From Bacteroidaceae bacterium (GTDB lineage: Bacteria > Bacteroidota > Bacteroidia > Bacteroidales > Bacteroidaceae), in contig JAKSJB010000009.1 in NCBI GenBank assembly GCA_024398475.1, forward strand, positions 1 through 64,000: a stretch of 64,000 bases of DNA, read 5' to 3'. Position 1 is the first letter of the stretch, and each line of letters begins with the position of its first letter. The position numbers and the translations under genes were made by a program. The notes under the pieces were generated by a model, which was not told the origin of the DNA, ran no database searches, and saw only the letters and a list, made by a program, of their open reading frames with translations. This document shows, piece after piece, positions 1-9,095 of the stretch.

Positions 1-53
1 AGAGCACAACCTTGCCAAGGTTGGGGTCGCGAGTTCGAGTCTCGTTTTCCGCT
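1..53 (+). tRNA. tRNA-Gly (GCC), 3' part only
   Basis: The window opens inside a tRNA. The D-stem end, an anticodon arm with loop bases around GCC, a T arm with GTTCGAGTC and the acceptor strand TTTCCGC followed by a T discriminator are visible. Anticodon GCC means glycine. CCA is not encoded, since TCACAAG follows. The first part of the gene lies outside the window. Confidence 0.9.
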
Positions 54-62
54 CACAAGTAG

Positions 63-92
63 GACTTAGACAATTTGTCTAAGTCTTTTTTT
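63..92 (+). terminator. Terminator after tRNA-Gly
   Basis: A 10-bp perfect stem (GACTTAGACA / TGTCTAAGTC) with a 3-nt loop runs straight into a T tract, ten bases after the tRNA. This is a standard intrinsic terminator on the plus strand. Confidence 0.85.
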
Positions 93-111
93 ATAGAAAT
101 AATACTGTAAT

Positions 112-144
112 AATAAAGCCATCTCATTTTGAGATGGCTTTATT
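112..144 (-). terminator. Bidirectional terminator, ends recQ transcript
   Basis: A 15-bp perfect inverted repeat (112-126 and 130-144) with a 3-nt loop and A/T-rich flanks on both sides lies 28 bases past the recQ stop. It can end the minus-strand clpP-clpX-recQ transcript and also back up the tRNA terminator. Confidence 0.8.
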
Positions 145-172
145 ATATATTTGATGTCTGGATTTATTTAAA

Positions 173-2350
173 CTAATTAGCCAAATCTGACATGAACTTC
201 ACTCTAACTAATCTTACTTCATCCTCAGAAATATCGCTGCTGAGGTTATCGAGGGCAGTATCAATGTCATCTGTATCGCTTTCGAGGAAGTAGTCATAAA
301 TCTCATCGACCTTATCTTCATCAATTTCTTCTTCAATAAAGTAGTCTATGTTGAGTTTTGTGCCGCTATAAACGATGGCTTCGATGTCTTCTATGAGTTT
401 GTCGAATTCGATACCTTTTGCTATTGCAATGTCGTAGAGTGACTTTTGAAGGTCAATACTTTGTATGATGCTGATCTTCTGAAGCGATTTATTGGCAACT
501 GTCCTGACTCTCATGTCGGTAGGACGTTCAATTTCGTTTTCTTCAACGTGCCGCTTGATGAGTTCCACAAATTCCTTTCCGTATCTTTTTGCTTTTCCTG
601 CACCAACTCCAGGTATGTTGTTCTGAAGTTCTTCCAATGTAATTGGATAGTACGTAGTCATAGCATCGATAGATGGGTCTTGGAAAATAACATAAGGAGG
701 TACGTCGTATTTCTTGGAAAGTTTTTTTCTAAGGTCGATAAGCATCTTATGGAGTGTTTCATCAACAGTTCCAAGTGTTTCCATCGAATCATCAACGACA
801 ACATCATCGAACTCATTGTCTTCAACAATCATGAATTTTACTTGCTTCTTGATGAATTTTCTGCCCTTATCCGTAATCTTTAACAATCCGTAGTTATCGA
901 CATCCTTGCGTAGGAAACCTTCAAGCATAGCCTGATTCAGTACTGCACTCCAATATGGAAATTCATGGTTCTTGCCCATGCCGAATATGTCAATCTGTTC
1001 GTGCTTATGGTTAAGAATGGTTTCTGTATCATTACCACGCAGTACATCAATTACATATTCAATCTTGAAATTCTCCTTTATTGCATCTATGGCTTTAAGT
1101 GCCAAAAGTAAATCCTTTGTGGCATCAACCTTGACCTTAGGGTTACGGCAGTTGTCACAGCAGCCACAGTTGTCTTCCTTATATTCTTCTCCGAAATAGT
1201 GGAGAATGAGTTTGCGACGGCAGACAGAGGATTCGCAGTAGTTGGCAGTTTCCTTGAGTAACTGCTGACCGATCTCCTGTTCGGCAACTTTCTTGCCTTC
1301 CATGAATTTCTCCAGTTTCTGTATATCCTTATGCGTATAGAATGCGATACATCTACCTTCGCCACCGTCGCGGCCTGCACGACCTGTCTCTTGATAATAT
1401 CCTTCAAGGCTCTTTGGTATATCATAGTGAATGACGAATCTCACGTCGGGCTTGTCAATACCCATTCCGAAGGCAATAGTTGCAACGATGACATCAATAC
1501 GTTCCATGAGAAAATCATCCTGGGTGGCATTGCGGACATTGGTTTCCATGCCGGCATGGTATGCTGCAGCCTTGATGTCGTTCTCAGTAAGAATCTTTGC
1601 CAAGTCTTCCACTTTTTTTCTGCTCAGGCAGTAGATAATTCCACTTTTGTTTGGATTGGCTTTAATAAATTTAACGATATCCTTGTCAATATCCTTTGTC
1701 TTCTGACGTATTTCATAGAAGAGGTTTGGACGATTGAATGATGCCTTGTATTCGGTGGCATCAGGCATGCCCAGATTCTTCTTGATGTCTATTCGAACCT
1801 TGTCGGTTGCTGTAGCAGTAAGAGCTATTATCGGTGCTTGTCCAATTTCGTCGATGATAGGACGTATACGTCGGTATTCCGGACGAAAATCATGTCCCCA
1901 TTCGGAGATACAATGTGCTTCATCTATAGCGAAGAACGAAATCTTAACGGTTCTTAGGAAATCAACATATTCTTGTTTTGTCAAGGATTCCGGCGCAACG
2001 TATAACAACTTGGTCTGTCCCGACATAATATCTTCCTTAACTTGCGTGATGCTGGCTTTGTTAAGGGAAGAGTTTATGAAATGTGCTACATTGTCGGTTT
2101 CACTAATATGCTTAATGGCATCAACTTGATTTTTCATCAAGGCGATAAGTGGTGAAATAACAATCGCAGTACCTTCCATCAGTAATGCAGGTAGTTGGTA
2201 GCAAAGTGATTTGCCACCACCTGTAGGCATCAATACAAAAGTGTCCTTTTCTTTTAAAAGGTTTTTGATGATGGCTTCCTGATCTCCTTTGAAAGTGTCG
2301 AATCCAAAATAGTATTTCAAGGATTCCTGCAATGTCATTTTCTTTTTCAT
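173..2350 (-). CDS. recQ: ATP-dependent DNA helicase RecQ
   Basis: RecQ is a 3'-5' DNA helicase acting in recombination and repair of stalled forks. The 725-residue protein has a Walker A motif (MPTGGGKSLCYQ) near residue 42, a DEAHCISEWGHDFRP box near 143, a helicase C domain with QETGRAGRDG, an RQC zinc site (cysteines in CRRKLILHYFG and CGCCDNC near 380-405) and an HRDC domain around 530-610. The C-terminal acidic extension makes it longer than E. coli RecQ, as is common in Bacteroidetes. It lies 35 bases after clpX on the same strand and is probably the last gene of a clpP-clpX-recQ operon; no promoter is evident in the gap. The identification is very secure. Confidence 0.97.
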   Translation of the reverse strand: MKKKMTLQESLKYYFGFDTFKGDQEAIIKNLLKEKDTFVLMPTGGGKSLCYQLPALLMEGTAIVISPLIALMKNQVDAIKHISETDNVAHFINSSLNKASITQVKEDIMSGQTKLLYVAPESLTKQEYVDFLRTVKISFFAIDEAHCISEWGHDFRPEYRRIRPIIDEIGQAPIIALTATATDKVRIDIKKNLGMPDATEYKASFNRPNLFYEIRQKTKDIDKDIVKFIKANPNKSGIIYCLSRKKVEDLAKILTENDIKAAAYHAGMETNVRNATQDDFLMERIDVIVATIAFGMGIDKPDVRFVIHYDIPKSLEGYYQETGRAGRDGGEGRCIAFYTHKDIQKLEKFMEGKKVAEQEIGQQLLKETANYCESSVCRRKLILHYFGEEYKEDNCGCCDNCRNPKVKVDATKDLLLALKAIDAIKENFKIEYVIDVLRGNDTETILNHKHEQIDIFGMGKNHEFPYWSAVLNQAMLEGFLRKDVDNYGLLKITDKGRKFIKKQVKFMIVEDNEFDDVVVDDSMETLGTVDETLHKMLIDLRKKLSKKYDVPPYVIFQDPSIDAMTTYYPITLEELQNNIPGVGAGKAKRYGKEFVELIKRHVEENEIERPTDMRVRTVANKSLQKISIIQSIDLQKSLYDIAIAKGIEFDKLIEDIEAIVYSGTKLNIDYFIEEEIDEDKVDEIYDYFLESDTDDIDTALDNLSSDISEDEVRLVRVKFMSDLAN

Positions 2351-2385
2351 ATTATTTGTATAATGGCAATGTTAATCTTATGAAA

Positions 2386-3621
2386 TTATTGTGCGTTGGC
2401 TATACGGTTGATGGACTTGTCCAATTGCTGTTTCGCGTATTCAAGCGTGATACTCAGTTTTTTAGGCTTCGTAGATGGAGATTCAAACATCTTTTCCATC
2501 ATGATGGCTTCAACAATGGCGCGAAGTCCACGTGCTCCTAGTTTGAACTCGATGGCCTTGTCAACAATATAGTCAAGAACTTCTGGATCGAATGACAGTT
2601 TTGTCCCGTCGAGTTCGAATAGACGGATATATTGCTTAACAATAGAGTTCTTAGGTTCTGTGAGTATATTTTTTAGAGCATTCCTATCTAGTGGTTCCAA
2701 GTGGGTGAGGATAGGCAGGCGTCCAATGATTTCAGGAATAAGTCCGAATGACTTTAAATCCATAGGTGCAATATATTGCATAAGATTGGACTTGTCTACG
2801 TGTGCAGTATTTTCAATGGCATCAAAACCAACCACATGTGTATTCATTCGTTGTGCAATCCTGCTTTCAATGCCGTCGAATGCACCGCCACAGATAAACA
2901 ATATATTACGTGTGTCAACTTGAATGAATTGTTGTTCAGGATGTTTTCTTCCTCCGTATGGTGGAACATTGATGACAGATCCTTCAAGCAGTTTTAGTAG
3001 ACCTTGTTGAACACCTTCGCCACTTACATCCCGTGTGATGGAAGGATTGTCACTTTTTCGTGCAATTTTATCTATTTCATCTATAAAGACAATTCCTCTT
3101 TCTGCTATTTTCGGGTTGTAGTCGCATTCTTGCAACAAACGCGACAGAATGCTTTCAACATCTTCACCGACATATCCTGCTTCAGTAAGTACTGTGGCAT
3201 CGACAATAGTGAAAGGGACTACAAGCATTTTTGCTATAGTACGTGCAAGTAAGGTCTTTCCTGTACCCGTACTACCAACCATTATGATGTTGGACTTCTC
3301 AATTTCTACGTCGTTTTCCTTTTTGCCGGTAGATTCGTAGTTCAGTCGCTTGTAGTGGTTGTAGACAGCCACAGACAAGGCAATTTTAGCGGCATCCTGA
3401 CCGATAACATATTGGTCAAGGTGCTCTTTTATCTCACATGGCGTAGGCAATTTGGAAATCATAGTATCCTTTTGTGCCTTTTTTGCAGTGTTCTTTTGAA
3501 CAACTTCATAGGCTGCCTGTGCACAATCATCACAGATGAATCCATCTAAACCGGTGATGAGCAGATTGACTTCCTTACTTGTGCGTCCACAGAATGAACA
3601 TCTCTGTATATTTTGTTTCAT
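2386..3621 (-). CDS. clpX: ATP-dependent Clp protease ATP-binding subunit ClpX
   Basis: ClpX is the AAA+ unfoldase that feeds substrates to ClpP. The 411-residue protein starts with the C4 zinc-binding domain (CSFCG ... CDDC, residues 7-35), then a Walker A motif ([13 protein letters not shown]), Walker B ([11 protein letters not shown]) and the C-terminal small AAA domain. The frame stays open 12 codons upstream into clpP, but MKQNIQRC at 3621 matches normal ClpX N-termini and leaves a 7-nt gap after the clpP stop, so I chose it. Co-transcription with clpP is expected. Confidence 0.97.
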   Translation of the reverse strand: MKQNIQRCSFCGRTSKEVNLLITGLDGFICDDCAQAAYEVVQKNTAKKAQKDTMISKLPTPCEIKEHLDQYVIGQDAAKIALSVAVYNHYKRLNYESTGKKENDVEIEKSNIIMVGSTGTGKTLLARTIAKMLVVPFTIVDATVLTEAGYVGEDVESILSRLLQECDYNPKIAERGIVFIDEIDKIARKSDNPSITRDVSGEGVQQGLLKLLEGSVINVPPYGGRKHPEQQFIQVDTRNILFICGGAFDGIESRIAQRMNTHVVGFDAIENTAHVDKSNLMQYIAPMDLKSFGLIPEIIGRLPILTHLEPLDRNALKNILTEPKNSIVKQYIRLFELDGTKLSFDPEVLDYIVDKAIEFKLGARGLRAIVEAIMMEKMFESPSTKPKKLSITLEYAKQQLDKSINRIANAQ

Positions 3622-3628
3622 ATGCTGT

Positions 3629-4303
3629 TTACTGCTTTCTAACAAGAACCTGGTCAATCATTCCGTATTCTTTTGCTTCTACAGCAGTCATCCAATAATC
3701 ACGGTCTGAATCCTGCCATACTTTGTCGAATGCCTGATGAGAGTGGTCTGCGATTATTGTATATAATTCCTTTTTGAGTTTCTGAATTTCCCTTGCTGTG
3801 ATTTCAATGTCACTAGCCTGTCCCTGTGCTCCTCCCATTGGTTGGTGAATCATGATGCGTGAATGAGGTAGCGCACTGCGTTTTCCTTCTTTTCCGGCTA
3901 CCAACAAAACTGCAGCCATAGATGCAGCCATACCTGTGCAGATAGTCTGGACATCACTCGAAATGAATTGCATGGTATCATAGATTCCGAGACCGGCATA
4001 CACACTTCCGCCTGGAGAGTTTACATACACACTTATGTCCTTACTGTTATCAACAGAGTCAAGATAGAGCATCTGTGCCTGAAGTACGTTGGCGGTATAG
4101 TCGTTTATTTCTGTGCCTAAAAAAATGATTCTGTCCATCATCAGGCGTGAGAATACGTCTAGTTGGGTGACATTAAGTTGTCTTTCTTCAAGTATGTAGG
4201 GATTAAGGTATCCTGATTGTGCTTTTACTACGTCATCAAATACTTGGCTGTTAATTCCAATATGCTTGGTTGCATATTTTCTAAAGTCTTCTATCATGTT
4301 CAT
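3629..4303 (-). CDS. clpP: ATP-dependent Clp protease proteolytic subunit ClpP
   Basis: ClpP is the self-compartmentalised serine protease of the ClpXP complex. The catalytic serine is in GMAASMA and the histidine in RIMIHQP, followed by the conserved aspartate region. MDRIIFLG and [11 protein letters not shown] are family signatures. The frame remains open to 4369, but a well-formed promoter at 4340-4370 would start transcription near 4333, which excludes that start. ATG at 4303 (224 aa) or ATG at 4297 (222 aa, [12 protein letters not shown]) fit; the second resembles Bacteroides ClpP N-termini equally well. No trigger factor gene is seen upstream, unlike the arrangement in many bacteria. 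Confidence 0.95.
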   Translation of the reverse strand: MNMIEDFRKYATKHIGINSQVFDDVVKAQSGYLNPYILEERQLNVTQLDVFSRLMMDRIIFLGTEINDYTANVLQAQMLYLDSVDNSKDISVYVNSPGGSVYAGLGIYDTMQFISSDVQTICTGMAASMAAVLLVAGKEGKRSALPHSRIMIHQPMGGAQGQASDIEITAREIQKLKKELYTIIADHSHQAFDKVWQDSDRDYWMTAVEAKEYGMIDQVLVRKQ

Positions 4304-4339
4304 TATAATTTGTTGGGTATGAATCAATCTTTCTTTAGG

Positions 4340-4370
4340 CAAAGTTATATATAATTTTGCATCTACCAAA
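4340..4370 (-). promoter_or_regulatory. Promoter of clpP-clpX-recQ
   Basis: On the minus strand, TTTG (4367-4370) is followed after 19 nt by TAACTTTG (4340-4347), a close match to the Bacteroidetes TTG/TAnnTTTG promoter. Predicted transcription start is about 30 nt before clpP. Confidence 0.8.
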
Positions 4371-4464
4371 TAAAAACAATACTTTTTTTCTCAATTTTAC
4401 AATTTTTATTACTGAAATTCTTTTCGTGATAAAGATAACTGTAAAAAAAGTAGTTGCAATACAG

Positions 4465-4499
4465 AAAAACCGCATGTCAAAATATGATTTGGCATGCGG
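4465..4499 (-). terminator. Terminator of the GH43-like gene
   Basis: A 12-bp stem (4470-4481 with 4488-4499, one G-T pair) is followed on the minus strand by five T residues. It lies 61 nt after the stop of the glycosidase gene and isolates clpP from it. Confidence 0.8.
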
Positions 4500-4559
4500 A
4501 AATATCATTACTTATGATCAACGTATAGCAGAAAAGTCGGATATATCTGCTAACGGTTG

Positions 4560-6650
4560 TTACTTCTTGATATTGATGAGGTAAACTTTGTCGTGCTGGT
4601 TGTATGTCGCAGTGACACAGAGTTTGCCGTCAGCAGTAGTTCCGACAGTTGTTTTTACCGCAGGGTCAGATGCTGTTGCTTCAACCTTAAGATTGTTTGT
4701 GCTGCCGATACTTGGACAGTCAACAGCATAATGCATTACGTCGCAATAACCATTTTGCTCATTAGAGCGTATAGGTGTGGCTGGTATTGTCAGCGACTTG
4801 CCGTTTACCTTTATATCGACAGTAGGAGGCAAAGTACGTTCTAATTGCTTGTTCTTGTTTGAGAATGCAATTCCGTGTAGGTCGAACAATGGTGCCCCTT
4901 CTCCTGTGTTACTTACTACGAGATAGATAGCATGTTTCCCTTTGAGACCTTCAACGGCTTTTGCAACATCTGCAACGAATTTTGTAGATTTCTGTGCTGT
5001 TCCTGCAGGAATATTGATAGTTGCGATTTTCTTTCCGTTCCAAGTCTTGTTTGCATAAGGTCCGTCGAGCATGATGTCAATAGAGAATGCTTCGGTAGTA
5101 CGTGGTGTGAGGAATAGGTTGATTTTAGTTTGGTTGCCTTTCTTTGCACCAGCAAAGGCTTTTATGCCTTTGGTAGCCTTACTTAGTCCACCGAATCCAA
5201 AATACTTGAAACCGATGATGCCACCACCATTTATACCTGCAAGATCCATGTTGTTGTCCCACCAATCCCATGTATCGCGCATCCATTGTGGATTAGACAT
5301 ATAACAAGCATAGCCTGCAGAATAGTATGCGTAAGGATCAAGACCGAATATGTGGAAACCTTCAGATGTAACTTCGGCACCGTTATATACGTTTCCTTTT
5401 GAATCCTTTGCATTCCATATCTTGTTTTTTGCATAAGGGTCATAGCCATAAATGCGCACTGTACCTCCGTCTGCAACTGATTTCTGGTCCCATTCAATCT
5501 TGACAGGAGCAACCATTGCCTGGCGTGCATATCCGAAACCACGTGGTGGACGATGATAGAATACATACCACTGACCATTAATTTCCTGAAGGCTTCCATG
5601 AGTGTTGTGAGCAGAGTTGCTTGTGATAAGTTGACTTCCGTCTTCATTAGGAACAACTCCACGGGAATCTACCAATACACCTCCGCTGCGCCAAGGACCG
5701 AGTGGGGAATCACCGAATGCATAGCGAAGTGCAGAATTAGTGCTGCCAAGTCCATAGTCGGGACCTGAATAGCCCGAGAAGACCATAACATATTTATTTC
5801 CTACCTGACGTATTGATGAGGCTTCGAAGAAATTGAAGTCGCCAGGCTTCTGTCCTTTGTACAATGCAGGGAATTCAGTCCCTTCTGGATCCATAGGCAT
5901 TCCAAATCTGCGGCTTGCAGGAATGAAAGGGTCAACAGGTTGTGTTCCTGGGCGTACGGAGTACATTGTATTTTGGTCGAGTTGAGCTGCAGTAGAATGT
6001 TGGAATCCCCAAAAACCGTATGCGCGGAAACCAATATTGAAATCAGGATCTTTAGGATCTGTGATATTTTCAACGAAGATAGAAGGGTCGAAACCGAGAC
6101 AACTGCCTTCTACTGCACGTCTTCCGTCTCTGGTTGCATTGATGACTCTGTATGGTCCGTCAGGACGGTCACTTTTTGCAATTATACCGATACGTCCGTT
6201 TCCGCGGCTGTGAGGATATAGATAATATTCCTTCTTTCCATCCTTTCCTTTTACTTCTACAAGGTCTGGAGCATACATGACATCCCATTGGTTGTCAATG
6301 TGATATGTGAAGATTGGACCTTCATCTTTCCAACTACCCAAATCTTCTACCGGAGCAGACCACATACGGATGTCTGGACCGCAATAACTACCGAAACGTA
6401 CATCATGTGAGCCTATGATATATGCACGGAAATGACCTGGATTGTCTGGGTCTTCAAAGACTCGTGGTTCACCATCAGGAACGTGTTCCCATAATGGAAG
6501 ATACGGATTACCTGCTCCATGAAAAACATACTCTTGCTGAGATGTGTTCTGTGCATTCATTGTGCTTCCTCCAAAATTAGTTACGGATAGCACTGTGGCT
6601 GTAGCCATAAGTGCGAGTACATGCCTTTTTTTTGTTAGTTTGTTAATCAT
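4560..6650 (-). CDS. Secreted glycoside hydrolase, GH43-like, with C-terminal accessory domain
   Basis: Probable periplasmic or surface glycosidase of the five-bladed beta-propeller type; family GH43 enzymes cut arabinose- or xylose-containing glycans. The 696-residue protein has an N-terminal signal peptide (basic MINKLTKKRH, hydrophobic stretch, small residues before about 33). The propeller covers about 40-400. Candidate catalytic residues are an acidic residue in FEDPDNPG (near 67), Asp188 in GFDPSIFVE and Glu276 in FFEASSIRQ; His351 in HNTHGSL is also conserved-looking. Residues about 410-600 resemble a CBM6-type sandwich, followed by a short beta-rich tail. It has its own promoter and terminator, with no SusC/SusD neighbours, so it is a single-gene unit. 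The substrate cannot be told from sequence alone. Confidence 0.82.
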   Translation of the reverse strand: MINKLTKKRHVLALMATATVLSVTNFGGSTMNAQNTSQQEYVFHGAGNPYLPLWEHVPDGEPRVFEDPDNPGHFRAYIIGSHDVRFGSYCGPDIRMWSAPVEDLGSWKDEGPIFTYHIDNQWDVMYAPDLVEVKGKDGKKEYYLYPHSRGNGRIGIIAKSDRPDGPYRVINATRDGRRAVEGSCLGFDPSIFVENITDPKDPDFNIGFRAYGFWGFQHSTAAQLDQNTMYSVRPGTQPVDPFIPASRRFGMPMDPEGTEFPALYKGQKPGDFNFFEASSIRQVGNKYVMVFSGYSGPDYGLGSTNSALRYAFGDSPLGPWRSGGVLVDSRGVVPNEDGSQLITSNSAHNTHGSLQEINGQWYVFYHRPPRGFGYARQAMVAPVKIEWDQKSVADGGTVRIYGYDPYAKNKIWNAKDSKGNVYNGAEVTSEGFHIFGLDPYAYYSAGYACYMSNPQWMRDTWDWWDNNMDLAGINGGGIIGFKYFGFGGLSKATKGIKAFAGAKKGNQTKINLFLTPRTTEAFSIDIMLDGPYANKTWNGKKIATINIPAGTAQKSTKFVADVAKAVEGLKGKHAIYLVVSNTGEGAPLFDLHGIAFSNKNKQLERTLPPTVDIKVNGKSLTIPATPIRSNEQNGYCDVMHYAVDCPSIGSTNNLKVEATASDPAVKTTVGTTADGKLCVTATYNQHDKVYLINIKK

Positions 6651-6702
6651 TTTAGTTTCTATTAAGTTATGGTTGAACTGTCGTGTAAAATATTTTCAGT
6701 TG

Positions 6703-6734
6703 CAAAGATAGGCAATCTTTTCCGTATCATCAAA
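6703..6734 (-). promoter_or_regulatory. Promoter of the GH43-like gene
   Basis: On the minus strand, TTTG (6731-6734), 20-nt spacer, TATCTTTG (6703-6710). The predicted leader is about 45 nt. Confidence 0.8.
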
Positions 6735-6846
6735 TAAAAGTCAATTTATATGATAAAGTTTCTCAAGTACTCACTATATATGGTTCTCAATTCTTAAAAA
6801 AAGTGAAACACAGGTTATAATAATCATGTGAATAATAGTTTTTTTG

Positions 6847-6854
6847 TACCTTTG
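6847..6854 (+). promoter_or_regulatory. -7 element for the CapA/NlpC fusion gene
   Basis: TACCTTTG matches the Bacteroidetes -7 consensus; no clear TTG is seen at -33. Its position inside the 5' end of the longest open frame argues that translation begins later, at TTG 6895. Confidence 0.6.
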
Positions 6855-6894
6855 CATAATAAATAATAATCACGTAAGTATTAAGTACTGGATT

Positions 6895-8325
6895 TTGAAG
6901 ATTGTTTTAGTCATACTATTTATACTGTTCCCCCTGGATTTCTATGCTCAGAATGAAGTGAAACTTATTTTTGCAGGCGAGGTCAATGCAGGAAATAACT
7001 ATAATGTAAAGAATCATCCAATAGCCGATGTTGACCGTTTGTTTGTAAATGTCAGGAACGAACTGAAATCGGGCGCTGTTTCTTTTGCAACCCTGGGTAC
7101 AGTATTGATAGATGTAGCAGGAACACCCAATAAGGTTAATCAAAAAGGGGCTCACCGTCTTATTCGTGTTCCACAGTCTTATGCCTCCAGTCTGAACAGA
7201 TGTGGCTTTAAGGTCATGAATTTAGCAAACAGCCATATAGCCGACTACGGCGTGGAAGGTTTGCAGACCACGTCATGGGCAATGCGTGACAACAATATAG
7301 AATATGCCGGTCTTAAGGCGATAAAGGAATTTACCATATTCGAACGTGAGGGCCTGAAATATGGCTTTGTAGCGTTCGGAACCAGTGTTCATGCCCCCTC
7401 TATGGCAGATTCGACATTGATACGAAAAGTTGTAACAGGTCTTGACGAACAATGTGATATCGTTGTCGTGGCATTCAGTATTAATGAAACGGCTTTCAAT
7501 ACTGCAGGTGGGATAACATATGCCTCTGGTAAGAATAAGTATATGGATAATGCCCGTAAGTTTGCTCATACATGTGTGAATGCTGGCGCAGATGTTGTAT
7601 ATGGCAACGGACATGGTTCACTTCAGCCGATAGAACTTTATGATGACCGCTTAATCCTATATGGTTTGGGAAATTTTTGTACACCGTTTGGAACAAGTTT
7701 TGTAGGTGAGTCTAGGGTGGCTCCACTTATTGAGGCTAACTTTTTCCTTGACGGAACCTTTGTTTCCGGCCGAATTCTGTCATATCGGCAACTTAATGCC
7801 AATGGACCCCAGCCTGATGCAACACGTGAGGCTGTCAGAATAATTAAAAGTCAGACCAATCATAAGTTCCCGAAATCTTTGCTTAAAATCGGTAATGACG
7901 GAACAATTAAGAGTGATTCAGAATCAGCCTATGCTGTAGCCATGCGTCTTTTGCATGAAGCGGAACGACATAAAGGACGCCCGTATCGATTAGGTGCAAC
8001 CGGTCCTTATGCATTTGACTGCTCTGGCTTTACTGGATATATATTTGCAAAGATGGGAATCAAATTGCAACGGACCGCAGCCGCCCAATACACTATGGGA
8101 CATGCTGTAGATAGAAAAAATCTACGTCCGGGCGACCTGGTCTTTTTTACCCGTTCATCAGTACGTGGAGTAGGTCACGTAGGAATAGTATGCAGCGTGG
8201 ACAAAAAGACCGGGTCGTTCAGATTCATTCATGCCAGTACGTCCAAGGGGGTGGCAATTGACAATTTCAGTACTTCGGCATATTATATCCGTAGATATGT
8301 TGGCGCACGAAGAATCTTGGACTGA
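6895..8325 (+). CDS. CapA-like metallophosphatase fused to NlpC/P60 peptidase
   Basis: Two-domain envelope protein of 476 residues. I start it at TTG 6895 because this gives a clean signal peptide (MKIVLVILFILFPLDFYA, cut before Gln19); the open frame upstream holds only promoter sequence. Residues about 22-300 follow the CapA/PgsA fold (FAGEVNAGNN, NLANSHIADYG, YGLGNF), a family linked to poly-gamma-glutamate capsule. Residues about 350-476 form an NlpC/P60 domain with Cys376 in FDCSGF, His428 in GVGHVGIV and His446 in FIHAS, which is a complete catalytic set for cell-wall peptide cleavage. Several CapA metal-site motifs look altered (GE for GD, NSH for NNH). No PgsB/PgsC genes are nearby, so a cell-wall role is more likely than capsule synthesis. 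It converges with rprY, with only 4 nt between stops. Confidence 0.85.
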   Translation: MKIVLVILFILFPLDFYAQNEVKLIFAGEVNAGNNYNVKNHPIADVDRLFVNVRNELKSGAVSFATLGTVLIDVAGTPNKVNQKGAHRLIRVPQSYASSLNRCGFKVMNLANSHIADYGVEGLQTTSWAMRDNNIEYAGLKAIKEFTIFEREGLKYGFVAFGTSVHAPSMADSTLIRKVVTGLDEQCDIVVVAFSINETAFNTAGGITYASGKNKYMDNARKFAHTCVNAGADVVYGNGHGSLQPIELYDDRLILYGLGNFCTPFGTSFVGESRVAPLIEANFFLDGTFVSGRILSYRQLNANGPQPDATREAVRIIKSQTNHKFPKSLLKIGNDGTIKSDSESAYAVAMRLLHEAERHKGRPYRLGATGPYAFDCSGFTGYIFAKMGIKLQRTAAAQYTMGHAVDRKNLRPGDLVFFTRSSVRGVGHVGIVCSVDKKTGSFRFIHASTSKGVAIDNFSTSAYYIRRYVGARRILD

Positions 8326-8329
8326 TAGA

Positions 8330-9040
8330 TTATTTTTCTTCTTCTGCTATTACCAACTTGTATCCCTTTCCGTGGACATTCAGAATTTCCACGTTTGGAT
8401 CGGCCTTGAGATGCTTGCGTAGTTTTGTGATGTACACGTCCATGGACCTTGCATTGAAGTAGTTGTCGTCAATCCAAATGGCGCGTAGGGCATAATCACG
8501 TGGCATAAGTTCATTCATCTTGTTGCAGAGGAGTTTCAGAAGATCCGATTCCTTGGTCGTTAGTTTTTCTGTCTTATCATTGATAGACAAAGTCTGTTTC
8601 TGTGAATCGAATGTGAATTTTCCAAGCGTATATACTATTGCCTCCCTGCTTTTCTGACCGCGTACCCTTCTTAGAATGGCTTCAATACGGAATACAACCT
8701 CTTCCATAGAGAAAGGCTTTGTGATATAGTCATCTGCCCCAAGTTCGAATCCAGCCTTAACGTCATCGCGCAAAGTCTTGGCGGTAAGGAACATGAATGG
8801 AACATTGACATTGATTTCCCTAATCTTTGATGCAAGGGTGAAGCCATCCATCCTAGGCATCATGACATCAAGAATACAGAGATCATACTGATTTTCCTGA
8901 AATGCATCATAACCTTCCTGGCCATCAATGCAGAGGTCAACTTTAAAGTTCTTTGCTTCAAGATATTCACGTAGAAGCATACCTAAATTTTCGTCGTCTT
9001 CGCATAAAAGAATGCGTGAATCGTCAAATCTTTCTTCCAT
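8330..9040 (-). CDS. rprY: Response regulator, OmpR family, RprY-like
   Basis: DNA-binding response regulator of a two-component pair. The receiver domain (residues about 9-120) has the acidic pocket in LLCEDDEN, the phosphoacceptor Asp58 in CILDVMMP and the conserved Lys108 in DDYITKPF. A winged-helix effector domain (about 135-230) ends in HGKGYKL. The N-terminal half closely resembles RprY of Bacteroides, from memory. The gene is 55 nt downstream of the sensor kinase and should be co-transcribed. Target genes cannot be inferred here. Confidence 0.9.
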   Translation of the reverse strand: MEERFDDSRILLCEDDENLGMLLREYLEAKNFKVDLCIDGQEGYDAFQENQYDLCILDVMMPRMDGFTLASKIREINVNVPFMFLTAKTLRDDVKAGFELGADDYITKPFSMEEVVFRIEAILRRVRGQKSREAIVYTLGKFTFDSQKQTLSINDKTEKLTTKESDLLKLLCNKMNELMPRDYALRAIWIDDNYFNARSMDVYITKLRKHLKADPNVEILNVHGKGYKLVIAEEEK

Positions 9041-9095
9041 AATCTTATTTATTTTAGTAATTTGGTTATCAGTGGATTATATTCAATACTTTTTG

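Noticed and set aside
4304..4369. Longer ClpP N-terminus from 4369
   Set aside because: It overlaps the promoter at 4340-4370 and adds a tail absent from ClpP families.
6844..6894. TTG 6844 as the start of the CapA/NlpC gene
   Set aside because: This region contains the -7 promoter element, and the resulting N-terminus would bury the signal peptide.
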